From Varanus komodoensis (taxonomy: Eukaryota > Chordata > Lepidosauria > Squamata > Varanidae), in assembly GCF_004798865.1 (NCBI RefSeq), contig NW_025335440.1, forward strand, positions 682,001-746,000: a DNA stretch of 64,000 nt. Direction: 5' to 3'. The notes under the pieces were generated by a model. It searched no databases. It was not told where the DNA came from and saw only the letters and a list, made by a program, of their open reading frames with translations. The translations under genes were made by a program, and so were the position numbers. Of this stretch, positions 1 to 10,224 are shown piece after piece (within the stretch, counting starts at the first letter, position 1; every line of letters begins with the position of its first letter).

Positions 1-2030
1 ATTGAAAGCAGCATGCCTTCAGCGCCCTCTTAAAGGTGGCCCGGCGGGATCTCAGACACATCCCTCCCGGCAGGCCATCCGTGTCCAGGGGATCCCCGTG
101 GGGAGCACTGGCAGCATGTCCTGACGTCACGATGTGCCGCTAAAATCCCGGAGGTGCCTTCACACAGCCATCGAAAGGACCTTCTGGCCGGATCCTGCAG
201 CTCAAGGCCCCCATTGAAAAAGAGACTCGGGGGTTCCCGAGCACAGTAGTGCGAGGTGCGGGCAGCAGGAGCTGGGGGCGCTTCTGCAGGGTGCCAGCCC
301 CCTGGCTGCTCCAGGGCCACTGTGGAGCCACGACGGAAGCTGAGGCGTGTCGCTCGCCCTCTGTCCTTGACCAGGCTGCGAGGGGCCGGCCCTCCAGGGC
401 TTGCCGGCACAAAAGAGCCGCACTGCCTGCCCACTGCAGCAGAGCCGTGGGTGACTGCATTCCAGCAGGCAGCGGGAGCTCAGCACAGGGGCCCCTGTCC
501 CGCACCCAAGCCTTGCTGTGGCCCAGCCCCGACTCTCTCTGCATGGGCCTGAGCCCCAGCAGCACCCCGTTTTCCAAGACGGGGGCCGATGCAGAGGAGG
601 GAGGCGGACATCCACTTTGCGTGGGCTCAGGCGCACTCTCTTCCTCCACACAGCAGGGATTTGGGCTTGGTCTGGGCATTCGGCAGGTCCTGAGGCTGCG
701 CCGTGGGCCAAGCGGGACAAATCGACAGCAGCCCCTGCTGTCCCCTTGTGGAGCTTCTCTAGCTAGTCACAGTCCTGGCAGCTCCCTGGCCCACGTGCGA
801 GGGCAGCTGAGCGGGCCCATCAGGGGGCTGCCAAATCATGTGTCACTGTGGCCAAAACTCCGGCATGGGACGCACTTCGTTTCAGCCTGCTCTTTGCAGG
901 GGTTTACCAAAACCTGCCCATTCCTTTCCACTTGGGCAGAAGGTACTTGGAAAGAGAATCAAATGACCAAGGGAGATAGCACAACTGGCTGTCCCGGCCC
1001 AGGGCTTCGGGTGCTTTGCTCCGAGGAGCGAGGGGTTGAGTCAACAGAGTGAGCACCCACTTTTTGCCTCATAGGCTCCCTGTTCTTCCAGCCCCGTGGC
1101 TACCGAGCACAAGAAGGCCCTCTCCAGGCTCGGAATGGCTTTGCCAGCTGGTGCAGGTGGGCAAGAAAGGATGCTGGTCCACGTGGTTTTGGTAAGACTG
1201 CAGGGGCATTTGAGGATTCCTTCATTTTTGGGAAGAGATGGTACAAATGCACGTGTGGGAGAGAGCAGAACTGACAGTCTTGTATTCCTAGCCAAATTCT
1301 TCCCACCAGAAGTTGGGGCCGCGTGCAAAGCGGGCAAAGCTGGCCCAAGGCCCTCCGTGGCACCAGGGCCGCCTGAGCTGTGCCTGGGGAACTGGGTGCG
1401 TGCAGCCCTTCCCGGGATTACTGAGCCCATCTGCCTGGGCCCCAGTGGCCGCCCCTCTCTGGGAAGCAGCTTCCGTTCTCGAGCCCGCCTCCGGTTCATC
1501 GGCCATTCAGCTGGATGAGGATGGGGGCCGTTCAGGGGACTGCAGCTCCTTGCCCCCCCCCCCCCACATTCTGTTCTTCCAGAAGCAATGCCTGGCATTC
1601 GGATCTCCTCCTGAAAATGGGAAATGCATTCAGGGGAGCAGCAGGCGCATCCCAGCTTCTGATCCTCCCTGCAAGATTTAAATGTCAGAATCATTATCTG
1701 CAGCGCCACAGGCAGAGCCGTCCGTCTGCAGCTTGGCAGGGAGGAGGATGCGACGCGGGGGGGGCGGGGGGGCGGTGTTGCTGTGGGAAAAAGGCATCTC
1801 CTGCTGAAAGGCTCACCGAAGGGAGGTCTGGAAGCTGCGTCCCTTTCCCACGGAAGGGGGAGCCATTTCTTGGTGCAGCTGTTGCTGTGAGCTGTCCTGT
1901 GGATGATGCAGCTTGGCTCACTAGCTGGAGTCACAGAGAGCACGGGGCGTGACGGGGCCCTCGTGCCTGTGAAGATGGCCTGCAATGGAAGGCGGTTTGA
2001 AAGACTAAGGCAAGTCAGTGGGGATGAGCC
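1..2030. other. Unique GC-rich sequence, no gene seen
   Basis: No exon-like pattern, known repeat or RNA gene was recognised here. Long open frames occur on both strands, the longest being 314 codons on the minus strand at 1041-1985. They overlap each other in several frames and show no protein family signature, so they are taken as chance. There is a C homopolymer at 1553-1565 and a G-run broken by single C bases at 1757-1775. Confidence 0.6.
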
Positions 2031-2061
<31 letters not shown>

Positions 2062-2290
2062 TTAAGATATTTGTATGCCTTCCTTTGTGTAAGCCATCCT
2101 GAGGCTTTCATGAATAACATTCCAAAATACATAACAATATAATATTATAAATAACATTAAACATTCCACAATATATCCTCTCTTAATTGATAAAAATAAT
2201 AAAAAATATAAATGCAACTGTATACGAATTAGCCGCATTAATAAAATAGTACTATTTATTAAAATGAAGGTTAAATAAAAAGGCCTTTAC
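2031..2290 (-). repeat. LINE 3' tail fragment, reverse, with TTTA microsatellite
   Basis: A (TTAT)n run at 2031-2063 leads into AT-rich sequence with 'tttgtatgccttcctttgtg' and 'aagccatcctgaggc'. It ends near 'aaaaaggcctttacctg'. Read on the minus strand this is the usual layout of a squamate LINE 3' end (L2/CR1-like): an AT-rich 3' UTR, a conserved 'gcc..atgg' stem and an AATA tail. The copy is diverged, so the family is uncertain. It is short and carries no coding part. Confidence 0.55.
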
Positions 2291-2774
2291 CTGTCGCTGA
2301 AAGGAGTAGAGGGTTGGCGCCAGGTGGACCTACCTCTCTGCTGGAGCCTGCCTGTGAAGACCCACGGGGCCTGGTGCCCACGAAGCCCCCCCAGCCACTG
2401 GGGGCACCCACGTGGCCACGCGTCTGAAGGGTCCCCTTCCCAGCATGAGCCTGTCCGCATGGCTGGGACCGGGAGGCTGCCCATCCTGTCACGGGTGAGG
2501 GAGACAGTGGGCGAGGCGAGAGACGGGCTTTCATGGGGTGGCACCCAGAGGGTGCAGCCCATCTCCTCCAGCAGACTGAGAGCCAGGCTGGAGATGAGCT
2601 GCGGACCCATTTCAAAAACTGGAGGAAACCAGAGATGGGCACGTACGTCACTGCACTCTCCTCGGGAGGAGTGGCCCAGGGCCCAGGCTCCGGCCATCAT
2701 GCGCAAGGGACCTCTCCCAAAGCCAAGCAGAGGAATCCGGGGGGCTCCTCTCCACTTGCCTTCCCAGCTTTTGA

Positions 2775-3133
2775 GAAATAAGGAATACTGGAACACCCTA
2801 TCCTGTTCTGGGCATCAAATTTTAAGAAAGATACAGAAACACTAGAAAGGGTGCAGCCTTGAGAAGGGAAGACTGAGGGGGGCATGCTCTCCCTCTATAA
2901 GCACCTCAAAGGCTGTCACAAAGAGGAAGGTTGAGATCTCGCTGATGCCAGAGTGTAGGACACGGAATGATCAGGTCAAGTTGCGACAACCCAGGTTCAG
3001 GCTGGAGGCATTCAAGGCGAAACTGGATGGTTATCTGAGTGGGATGGTGTGAACTGGTATCCTGCAACAGCAGGGGGTTGGACCCGATGATCTTCATGGC
3101 CTCTTCCAACTCTTCTATGATTCTACAGTTCTA
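2775..3133 (+). mobile_element. CR1 LINE, 3' end fragment
   Basis: The order of motifs matches a CR1 3' end. 'ggaatactggaacacc' and 'ttctgggcatcaaatttt' come first, then 'cttgagaagggaagactga' and 'aggctggaggcattcaag'. The hallmark 'cagggggttggacccgatga' and 'ttccaactcttctatgattc' follow near 3071-3125. CR1 is a non-LTR retrotransposon that inserts 5'-truncated copies. Here only the end of ORF2 and the 3' UTR remain, with an internal deletion in the segment before 2960. There is no intact open frame. Confidence 0.85.
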
Positions 3134-3134
3134 A

Positions 3135-3960
3135 GGAGTGGCAAAATGAGAGAACCGATAAGGCAAGAGGATGGGGGAAAGTATCAAAGGCTCCTGCTTC
3201 TCTCTGGGTTTGCCTGGGATCCTTTCCAGGCTTCTCAGCAGTGACAGCTGCATACCTGGGGCTGCTTTTCATGAGATGAGACGTGTGCAGTCAGATGCCT
3301 TGCTGGAAAAAGGAGGGCAGGGAAGGGGTTTTGTTCAATGAGCGTTTGCTCTGATCTGCCGGGAGCACGGACGGGAAGGGCGGTGAATGTGTCCCTGGGG
3401 TCTCTCTCTCCCCGCAGGAACCCTGGGAACTGCCATGTATCGACGAGGCTGGCAAAGCATCTCAGCGCTCTGCCCAACTGCAGTTCCCGGGTGCTTTGAT
3501 AGCATGAATGACTCTTCCTCCTCTTTGCAGAAGAGCTCAAAAAGACGGAATGACAATGCTGCCCAGAAGGCCAGTTGGAATCAGCGCCAGGACTTCTTCG
3601 CGTATCAGCTCGTATCCTGCACGATATTCCATGGGTTCTGACCTCTGCTGCTCTCTTTGGGCAACCTCCGTTTGAGCTGCTAACCTCTTGCAGGCCTCCT
3701 TCGAGGGCTCTTCTGATCATGCTTCCTGGAGGGTGGCAGCTCTGCTCTGGCAGTGCTGATCTTGAACGCGTGGGCCCCCACGTGCTCATTCGATTGCTGG
3801 AGACCCTCCATGAGGTCGGGATTGGTGGGAACCTCAGTGGAACTCGGCCGGGGCAAGGCCACGTGTGCGCCAAGGAGGGGCCGAACCGCGGCTCCAGTGA
3901 ACCCGCGCCCAAAGCGGTCACATGCGGCAAGGTGTGCAAAGCCGGCGTGGCGTGGCGGTC
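3135..3960. other. Unique sequence, no gene seen
   Basis: This is mixed-composition unique DNA between a CR1 fragment and a SINE. Open frames on both strands overlap over most of the interval, for example about 265 codons on the minus strand at 3235-4032. None shows a recognisable domain. Confidence 0.5.
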
Positions 3961-3964
3961 ACAG

Positions 3965-4158
3965 GGCTGGCCTGGGGACCAGGCGACCCGGGTTCTAGCC
4001 TCCACTTGGCCATGGAGCACACTGGGCGTCACAGACTTCCTGCCCTACCTACCTCACAGGGTTGTTGTGAGGAGAAAAGGGACCTGTGCAAGCAGTCCTG
4101 AGTTCCTTGCAAGAGGGAAAATGGAGGGATGTAGATGCAGTTTGATAATAATAAAAAT
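3965..4158 (+). mobile_element. CORE-SINE (MIR-like, tRNA-derived), forward
   Basis: A polymerase III B-box-like 'gggttctagcc' lies at 3990-4000, then 'ccatggagcacactgggcgt' and the CORE segment 'cctacctcacagggttgttg' near 4049-4068. The element ends in 'gataataataaaaat' near 4158. This is the usual order of the common squamate tRNA-derived SINE: tRNA head, CORE, LINE-like tail. The first part of the tRNA head is worn or missing. Confidence 0.8.
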
Positions 4159-4224
4159 TAACATGCATCCCATGTACAGGATGTAATCTTTAGATGGGCC
4201 CACATGGTTTTAGAGGGAAAATGC

Positions 4225-4630
4225 CGTTTGTCAAGAACCCCTGAGGGGTAAGCTTTCTTAACGGTGAGGCAATTGCACGACCGGCACTTTCCTCTGCTCT
4301 TTTTAAATTAGTGAAGAGACATTTAGAGCAAGGAAAATAAACCTTTTGGATGCTATAAATTGAGAACGCAACCGTTCCGCATTTCCCAACATAACTTTAA
4401 ATAACAGCGAACCCTCCCTCAACTTCATGCTAGCCTTTGAACACATTGCCAAGAGATTTCAGCAAGAGAAGGGCTTTATAGTCCCAGGCCCCATATAATG
4501 TACTCCAAATTACCTCCTGCTCGTTTAAAACAATTATGGTTTTCATCTTTGCATATTTAAAAAAAGATTGTTCATTGTAGTTTTAGCTTAGAAAAACCTA
4601 CAATTTAATTTTATAGTCCTAGTGGGGAGA
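4225..4630. other. AT-rich island, candidate conserved non-coding element
   Basis: About 400 bp of AT-rich, non-repetitive sequence sits within GC-rich flanks. It contains 'tctttttaaattagtg', 'aaaacaattatggttttc' and 'tttgcatatttaaa'. No open frame of note and no repeat family was recognised. Such islands in squamate DNA are often conserved enhancer-like elements, but conservation cannot be seen from one sequence. Confidence 0.4.
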
Positions 4631-5630
4631 GTGTTGTTGCATGATACGGAATGTTGACTACCTGGAAGAAGACAGTCGAGCCACAGGGATCGGGCAAATG
4701 TCTTTTAACTGCCGCTGGATCAGGGAAAAGAATGAGGCAAGCCATCCGCCAGCTCTGTGTTGCCAGTCCAGCACCGTGTGGTCTCCTCTTTACACCCCTC
4801 TGCAAGATCACCCAGTCCTACTGCCTCCATGGGACAGAGAACGGCGGGCCACCGCGTGTGGCTCGGCCCCTCAGCCAGCAGCTGCAGTGCGAGCTCGCGG
4901 CTGCAAGCAGAGGAGGTGGTCCTCTGCGGGGAGGGTGACCGTGCTTCTCAAGGCTTGATGAAGCTGCTTGTCCTCAGAGAGATGAGCTGCCTTCAGGATC
5001 ACCTCCTGCAGAAGCTGTTGGTGGTGAATGCCTGGAATGGCTTTGGTGTGTGGCTGAAAGGCAGGCGATGCAGAGAAGCACTGCAGCAAGCGGGTTTGGG
5101 GTGGGAGAGCAGACAGACCTTGGAAAACTGGTGGAACCAGTAAGGACATGGAGGTGGGGCGACATCTGAGCTGGAAAGGAAGGCAAGGGTACCGGGGAGA
5201 AGCCAGAAGCGAGGGAGAAACCGGCCCTGTGCCCGAGGGCCAGAGTGATGGAAGGGCCGGCCAGGCCGAACCAAGCTGAGAGGGAAGCTAGCTTGTGGCG
5301 CTGGGAAATGAAGGTGAGGCCAGGCCACGTTGTCGCATTCTTCTTAGCCTTCCATCCTCTGCAGAGAAAGTTCGCAGCAAAGCAGGTCAGGAATTTCCTG
5401 GGGAGAACTTACCTGGCAATGTCCCCCCAGGCCGGGACACCTCCCCTGGGAGGCAAGGCTGCAGCAGCTGGCTTTGCAGAGCCCAGAAAAATTGTGCAAG
5501 GGGAGACAAAACAGAGGTGTTCAGAGTGATGCCTGCTAGGGAGACAGCGGAGAGGGTGGCTCTTTTCTCCTTCTCCCATCATTCTAGGACCCAGCAGGTA
5601 TTCCATTTATGGGAGCCATCCCCCCAGTGC
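4631..5630. other. Unique sequence, no gene seen
   Basis: About 1 kb of unique DNA. The open frames are all below 130 codons and overlap on both strands. No repeat or splice pattern was convincing. Confidence 0.5.
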
Positions 5631-5735
5631 AATTATTAAGTCATATTTATCTTCTTAAATAGAGCGTTCAAGTGTATCCTGTTTATTTCCTGTACTGTGG
5701 CGTTAGTATAAAGGCATCACAAGCCATGCATGTGA
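5631..5735. other. Short AT-rich island
   Basis: Non-repetitive AT-rich sequence with 'attattaagtcatatttatc' and 'tcctgtttatttcctgtac', the latter resembling a forkhead-type TGTTTA site. It is bounded by GC-rich DNA. It is a weak candidate for a regulatory element. Confidence 0.3.
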
Positions 5736-6139
5736 TGCTCCGGTGGCTGCCCTGGGGCTTAAGAGGCCTGCTGCAGCCGCTCTCCCATCCTGGCATACCT
5801 CTAAAGTGCTCCTGATATACTGGCCACCTTCCCAGCCTGCCTGGGTGCAAGTCTAGTCCCAGGAGCCAAACCTCTCCCAGTGACTGCAGAATTCTTCCTT
5901 CCCTTTCTAGGCCTCTTCCAGGGACCGGGGCAAGAACATCTCAAAGGTCCTGAGGGTCTTTCCTCGAGCTTCATATTGTGCTATGATGCGATCATAAGTG
6001 TGCTTGCAAATTCCCGCATGGATAAGCAGCATGGGATAGCTGCAGGTTGCAGTCCAACCCAACTGGAGGGCACCAGCTGGAGGAGGCCCACTGTGGCCCT
6101 GGGACACGACATGACATGATGTCCACCCATCTGCTGCAG

Positions 6140-6860
6140 CACCCCCGTGGTTTGAGGCAGAGCGAGGAGAACTCAAGGGGCTGTCCGTGTCCGGGGCAGG
6201 GCCAGGACATGGGTGGTCAGAGGCAGGACGGAGGCTCCGGGGCCAGGGCAACAGAACGGAGGCGAGAAAGAATCTCGAGTCCCATGGGGAAGACTAATAG
6301 CAAAGCAAGGTCTAATGGCAAGTCCAAGGCAGGCCAAGGCCAGGTAGCAGAAGCAGAAGCAGGTCGCGGGGCAGACAAAGATGTGGGCGAGAGCAGCAAG
6401 CCAGCAGAGGCGCAGGGACCCTGAGGCAGGGGAACTGGGCGGGGCCCCCGGCCAGGCAGGATGCGCAGCATGGCAAGGAGGAGATGTGCAGGAGTCCAGC
6501 ACGCAAATTCAGGGTGCAGGCTGGGCAGGATGCAGACCCAACAGCGAGCAGAGACACCTGTGTCACGGAGGCCAGTCCTGGAAGGCAGCGCTTGCTCCCA
6601 GCTGGCGCTCACGGCGGGCAGACGTCACCGTAGCCTGAACAGCAAAGGCCTTGGGTGAGGCCTGGCGAGACTCAGCCTGAGGCAGCAAGGGCTCAGAGGT
6701 CGTGCAGCAGGCCAGAGTCCGGGACTGGCAGAGGCAACGGTCCGCAGGAAGGCCACACAGTCCAACCCGAGGGAGAGCTTTCATGCGAAGCAGCCAGTGC
6801 TGGTCTCAGAAGCTGCGGGCAGACTCCCCAGAGGAGCTTAGCCGGGCACGTTGCTCTGAG
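6140..6860. repeat. Purine-rich, low-complexity stretch, unclassified
   Basis: This is A/G-biased sequence full of short repeated words such as 'ggccaaggccagg', 'gcagaagcagaagcagg' and 'ccagagtccgggactgg'. The bias yields an open frame of 125 codons on the plus strand (6047-6424) rich in G, Q, R, K and S, which is the expected by-product and not evidence for a protein. It may be an interspersed repeat of a family I do not recognise. Confidence 0.4.
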
Positions 6861-7320
6861 ACCTGGCAGGTGGGATTGGCATTTGAGTTCACCTGGTGGA
6901 GTCCTTCTTGGCCAGTGATGGAGCTGCTGCTGTGGCGGTCCTGAAGCACCCTCTGCAAGGCTGGTGGCTGACGCAGGACGGTGGTGCTTACCTTGTGCTC
7001 AGGAACCCTCTTGCTAGACTGGGGCCTCATCGTGGCCCAAGGGTGGCAGCTGCCCATCCCTGCAGCTGGGCCCTGTGTGTCCCGTGTCCATTGGTGGGAC
7101 GAACGAATCCTGGATTGGGTGGGCCCAGCGGAGGTGCCAAGAGCCCACTGTGGCCTGGTCACCAGGCAAGAGCTTCTGGCTCCGATATGTCCAGCTGCAG
7201 CCACTGGCTTCAGCTCTAAGCCATAGTGCCCTTGGGCAGAGGAAGCTCTTGGCCTCCCAGTGGAGCTACCTGGGCTTCTAATCCAGCACTGCCCATCCCC
7301 AGACAGCTTCTGTCCTACTG
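6861..7320. other. Unique sequence, no gene seen
   Basis: GC-rich unique DNA with overlapping short open frames on both strands. No recognisable feature was found. Confidence 0.45.
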
Positions 7321-7465
7321 GCTGCTGCTTTTCTAATCTTGAATAATTGGATTTACAGGGAGTACTGTATCCAATTACGGTATCCTAATTAAAGGACCAA
7401 AGTTACAAGTGTGATGTGTCTTGCTTTCAGCAATTATGATTAATTTTGCCAGAATACACACACCA
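7321..7465. other. AT-rich island with paired TAATT motifs, candidate conserved element
   Basis: It contains 'gaataattgg', 'gtatccaatta' (7367-7377) repeated as 'gtatcctaatta' (7380-7391), and 'caattatgattaattttgcc'. There are several homeodomain-type TAATT/AATTA cores within 120 bp. The flanks are GC-rich. Enhancer-like function is inferred from composition and motif density only. Confidence 0.4.
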
Positions 7466-8004
7466 ACGTTGATTATGGGATCTGCAGGCAAACAGGAATG
7501 GAATGCTGATAATTGAGCCATCGGAGGTGAGGGAACAGGAGTATTTCCGCACTTGGGATGGTGGCGCTTCAGCTTCTCTGGCATGGGTGGTGGTGGAGAG
7601 ATGGCGAGGGGTTGCTTTTGTTTTGCCCGCACTGTTAGAAAAGATGGTGCAGGAGGGAGGGAAGGATGACAAAACTCCAGACTCAAAACATCACATTTCT
7701 TTTCTACGAGCTTTGCGACATGGTAGCCGGAAAAGGGTGCGTGGAGAAGGGTGACGGAGGGCAAGGTGTGGCAGGTGAGGTTTTGGCCCTCTCACAAGTG
7801 ACCATACCTAAGCTCTGCCAAGAATCTTCCATGAGCTTGGGCTACCGGCACTGGAATTTTGGTGGCATTGGAAGGTGCTCTTGCTTCTGACTTTCGGGAC
7901 TCTGGGTGGCTAGGGCCTTTTTTCATGTGACATGCTGGGGACTGGCGGGACGAATGTGGCTGTTGGACCAACATCTGGATTCTTCCATAATTCTGCAGGC
8001 ATCT

Positions 8005-8098
8005 GCACATGACTCCATGTCTAGTGAGCACAGCAGGGGGTTGGACCCGATGGCCTTCATGGCCCCTTCCCAGCTCTACTGGTTTATGATTCTATGAT
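8005..8098 (+). mobile_element. CR1 LINE 3' end, short fragment
   Basis: The CR1 terminal signature is clear: 'gcagggggttggacccgatg' at 8033-8052, 'ggccttcatggccccttcc', and the tail 'tatgattctatgat' ending at about 8098. Only roughly the last 90 bp are retained. Confidence 0.85.
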
Positions 8099-8211
8099 CT
8101 GCCATCTCACCAAGGTTCAAAGAAAGGCTGAGTTGGAGCCTGTGTTGAAAGAAGTGGAGGGCCTTGTTCTGCAGAAGGAAGGCTTCCACATGTTCTGGGA
8201 GGAAGCTGCCT

Positions 8212-8370
8212 AGTTTGTAAATCAATGTATTTTTTGTTTTTTTGTATTTAATGGTAATTTATTATGCACTATTGTATTTCAATGTATTTTATCATGTTGT
8301 AAGCCGCCCCGAGGTTTCGGCAAGGGGTGGCATAGAAATGTTATAATAATAACAACAACAACAACAACAA
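8212..8370 (+). mobile_element. LINE 3' tail (L2/CR1-like) with ATA/AAC run
   Basis: A T-rich 3' UTR ('tttttgtttttttgtattta') is followed by the stem-forming 'ttgtaagccgccccgaggtt' and 'aaggggtggcatagaaatg', then the (ATA)/(AAC) microsatellite that ends at 8370. The same 'aagccgccccgagg' module recurs at about 28,555. The 3' end of a LINE and of SINEs that borrow it share this module, so the family is given as L2/CR1-like only. Confidence 0.65.
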
Positions 8371-8371
8371 T

Positions 8372-10055
8372 GCTGAGACAAACCATTGGGCCATCCTGCC
8401 CAGTGCCATCTGTGTGGACAGGCCGCAGCAGCTCGCCATGGACGTGGGCAAGTGCCTCTCCTTGCACTGCGTGGGGACGCCAGGGATCAAGCTGGGGCCT
8501 CCTAGCCGGTGTTTGCCACTGAGCGATGTGCTAAGGCGGTGGCCTCATGGTCAAAATCCAGCACTAGGCAGGCAAGCAAGCAAGCAAGCTACCCACACTC
8601 ACCCAGGAGCTGTGGAATTCTGTGGGCTAGGCTCATTCAGGGGTAAGCCGTGCTGAAGAGTCAGGGCATCCTGGAAGGGACAGCCCTGGAGTTGGAGCCA
8701 CGGACAGCGCCTCCGGCACAGGGCTGCTGACCGTGGTCAGCGCCCCACCTGCCATTCCTCACCAAGGAGAAGAGCGGTGGAACGTCAAAACAAAAGTCAC
8801 GACACGCTCAGCCAAGGTGCAATCTCAGCTTCTTTGCACCGTTTCAATTCTGGTGGCAGAGGCATGCTTCAAAGTCTGCACCCCGGGTCAGCCTTCAGCG
8901 GTGCCCCTTCCCTGATGCTTCAGGCAGGCAGGCAGGCAGGCAGCCTTAAAAATGGTTTTGGCGTCCCTGCAGGAGTGTTGATGGCCACCCTGTTCTCTCC
9001 CACCCGTGCATTTGAATTAGCCTTGAGGGCGGCTGCCTCGGTCCCTGCTGCCTTCTCCCACGGTGGCCAAATGGGCCACGCCTCTCCCCTCCCTGTTCAG
9101 GCAATTGCCCCTCCTTGAACCTGTGTAAGCATATCTGGCATTGCTTCAGGCTTGCAAAGCCAAGCCTGGCCACGCCCACTGCCTGTTCCTGAAGCTTGAG
9201 GGTGGGGGTCGCATCTTGAGCACTCCTGTTTTCAGAAGCCTTGATGGCACCTTTCCGAAGCCCGAGTCACAGGTGTCGTTGTGATCCTGGTAGCTGTGAT
9301 CACAATTACGAGTGAACCAGGTCACTGGGGGGTCTCAGTGCTGGAGGAAGAGAGGGCTGCGCACGGACAGGCACCCTCTGCACGTTTGTCTGGAGTCCTG
9401 GAGGAGGAGGGCCCGGCGATGGGGTGGCGCTGCCTCGATAACAGACATGAGAGAGTGTGGGGTGGGGGAGAGGGAACACGCCCCCCTGCCACTTTCCAGG
9501 TAGGCAGCTTGATGGCAGCAGAGGAGCAGCGAGCGCTCTCGGGGGCAGGCAGGTAATTGCAGTCCTCGCGTGGCCTGATCTGAAGAAGGGCGCTTTATCA
9601 CGGGAGGGGGGCGTGGGGGGCAGCAGCAGGAGGCGGGGAGAGAGGCACTGTTTGCGCTTCGTGGCATGCCAGGGTTGGGTGGGAGGGAGCAAACCTGCCA
9701 ACAAAGGGAAAGGAAGGTTCGAAAGCAAGCCTCTGGCCCTCCAAAGTAACAATAAAATGAAAATGAAAAAGAAGCGAAACGAGGAGGCATCAAGGAAGGC
9801 CGTGGGGAGCATCGGTGCAGCGCAGAGCTTCATAACGTGCGATTCTGGTGGGAAGAGAGCGGCTGCTCAGAAGGTCTGAGAGAGGAAAGGCGGGAGAAAG
9901 CTCTTAGGAGAGACCAGCCCTTTGGCCGAGGGTGGTTCTCATGGCACCACAAGCCACAGCTGGTTTTTTTAGCCGTGGCTGGTCTGTTGCATCTTCCAAA
10001 TCCTGCCATGCTATTTCGGCATGGTACCTTGGGCTGGCTTCTAGAAACCGGGAGC
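8372..10055. other. Unique sequence with two tetranucleotide runs
   Basis: There is no gene. Two short microsatellites are present, (GCAA)n at about 8568-8589 and (AGGC)n at about 8922-8943. A purine-rich A/G stretch lies at about 9735-9790. Open frames up to 175 codons overlap on opposite strands around 9300-9880 and look like composition effects. Confidence 0.5.
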
Positions 10056-10222
10056 AGCAGCCACATTCCAGGGAGGTCGTGGGTTCTCCCATGCCAGAGG
10101 CACGCGGGATGCAGCTGGACTGCCCTCTGTAGGGTGCTTTGACCTGAAGTCCTGCCCTGAGCAGGGGGCTGGACCTGATGGCCTTCCTGGCCCCTTCCAA
10201 CTCTATTACGCTGTGATTCTTG
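10050..10222 (+). mobile_element. CR1 LINE 3' end fragment
   Basis: 'cagggaggtcgtgggttctc', a worn 'gctttgacctgaagtcctg', 'gagcagggggctggacctga', 'ccttccaactctattacg' and 'ctgtgattcttgggat' follow one another as in the squamate CR1 3' end. The first 'attctat' unit of the tail has decayed. Confidence 0.85.
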
Positions 10223-10224
10223 GG

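Noticed and set aside
249-1052. 267-codon plus-strand open frame
   Set aside because: Several competing frames cover the same DNA on both strands, and nothing in the product resembles a known family.
1041-1985. 314-codon minus-strand open frame
   Set aside because: It overlaps plus-strand frames of 120-145 codons and has no domain, splice signals or coherent composition.
6047-6424. Q/G/S/K-rich 125-codon frame that looks like a disordered protein
   Set aside because: It follows from the purine-rich low-complexity DNA. No neighbouring exon or conserved motif supports it.
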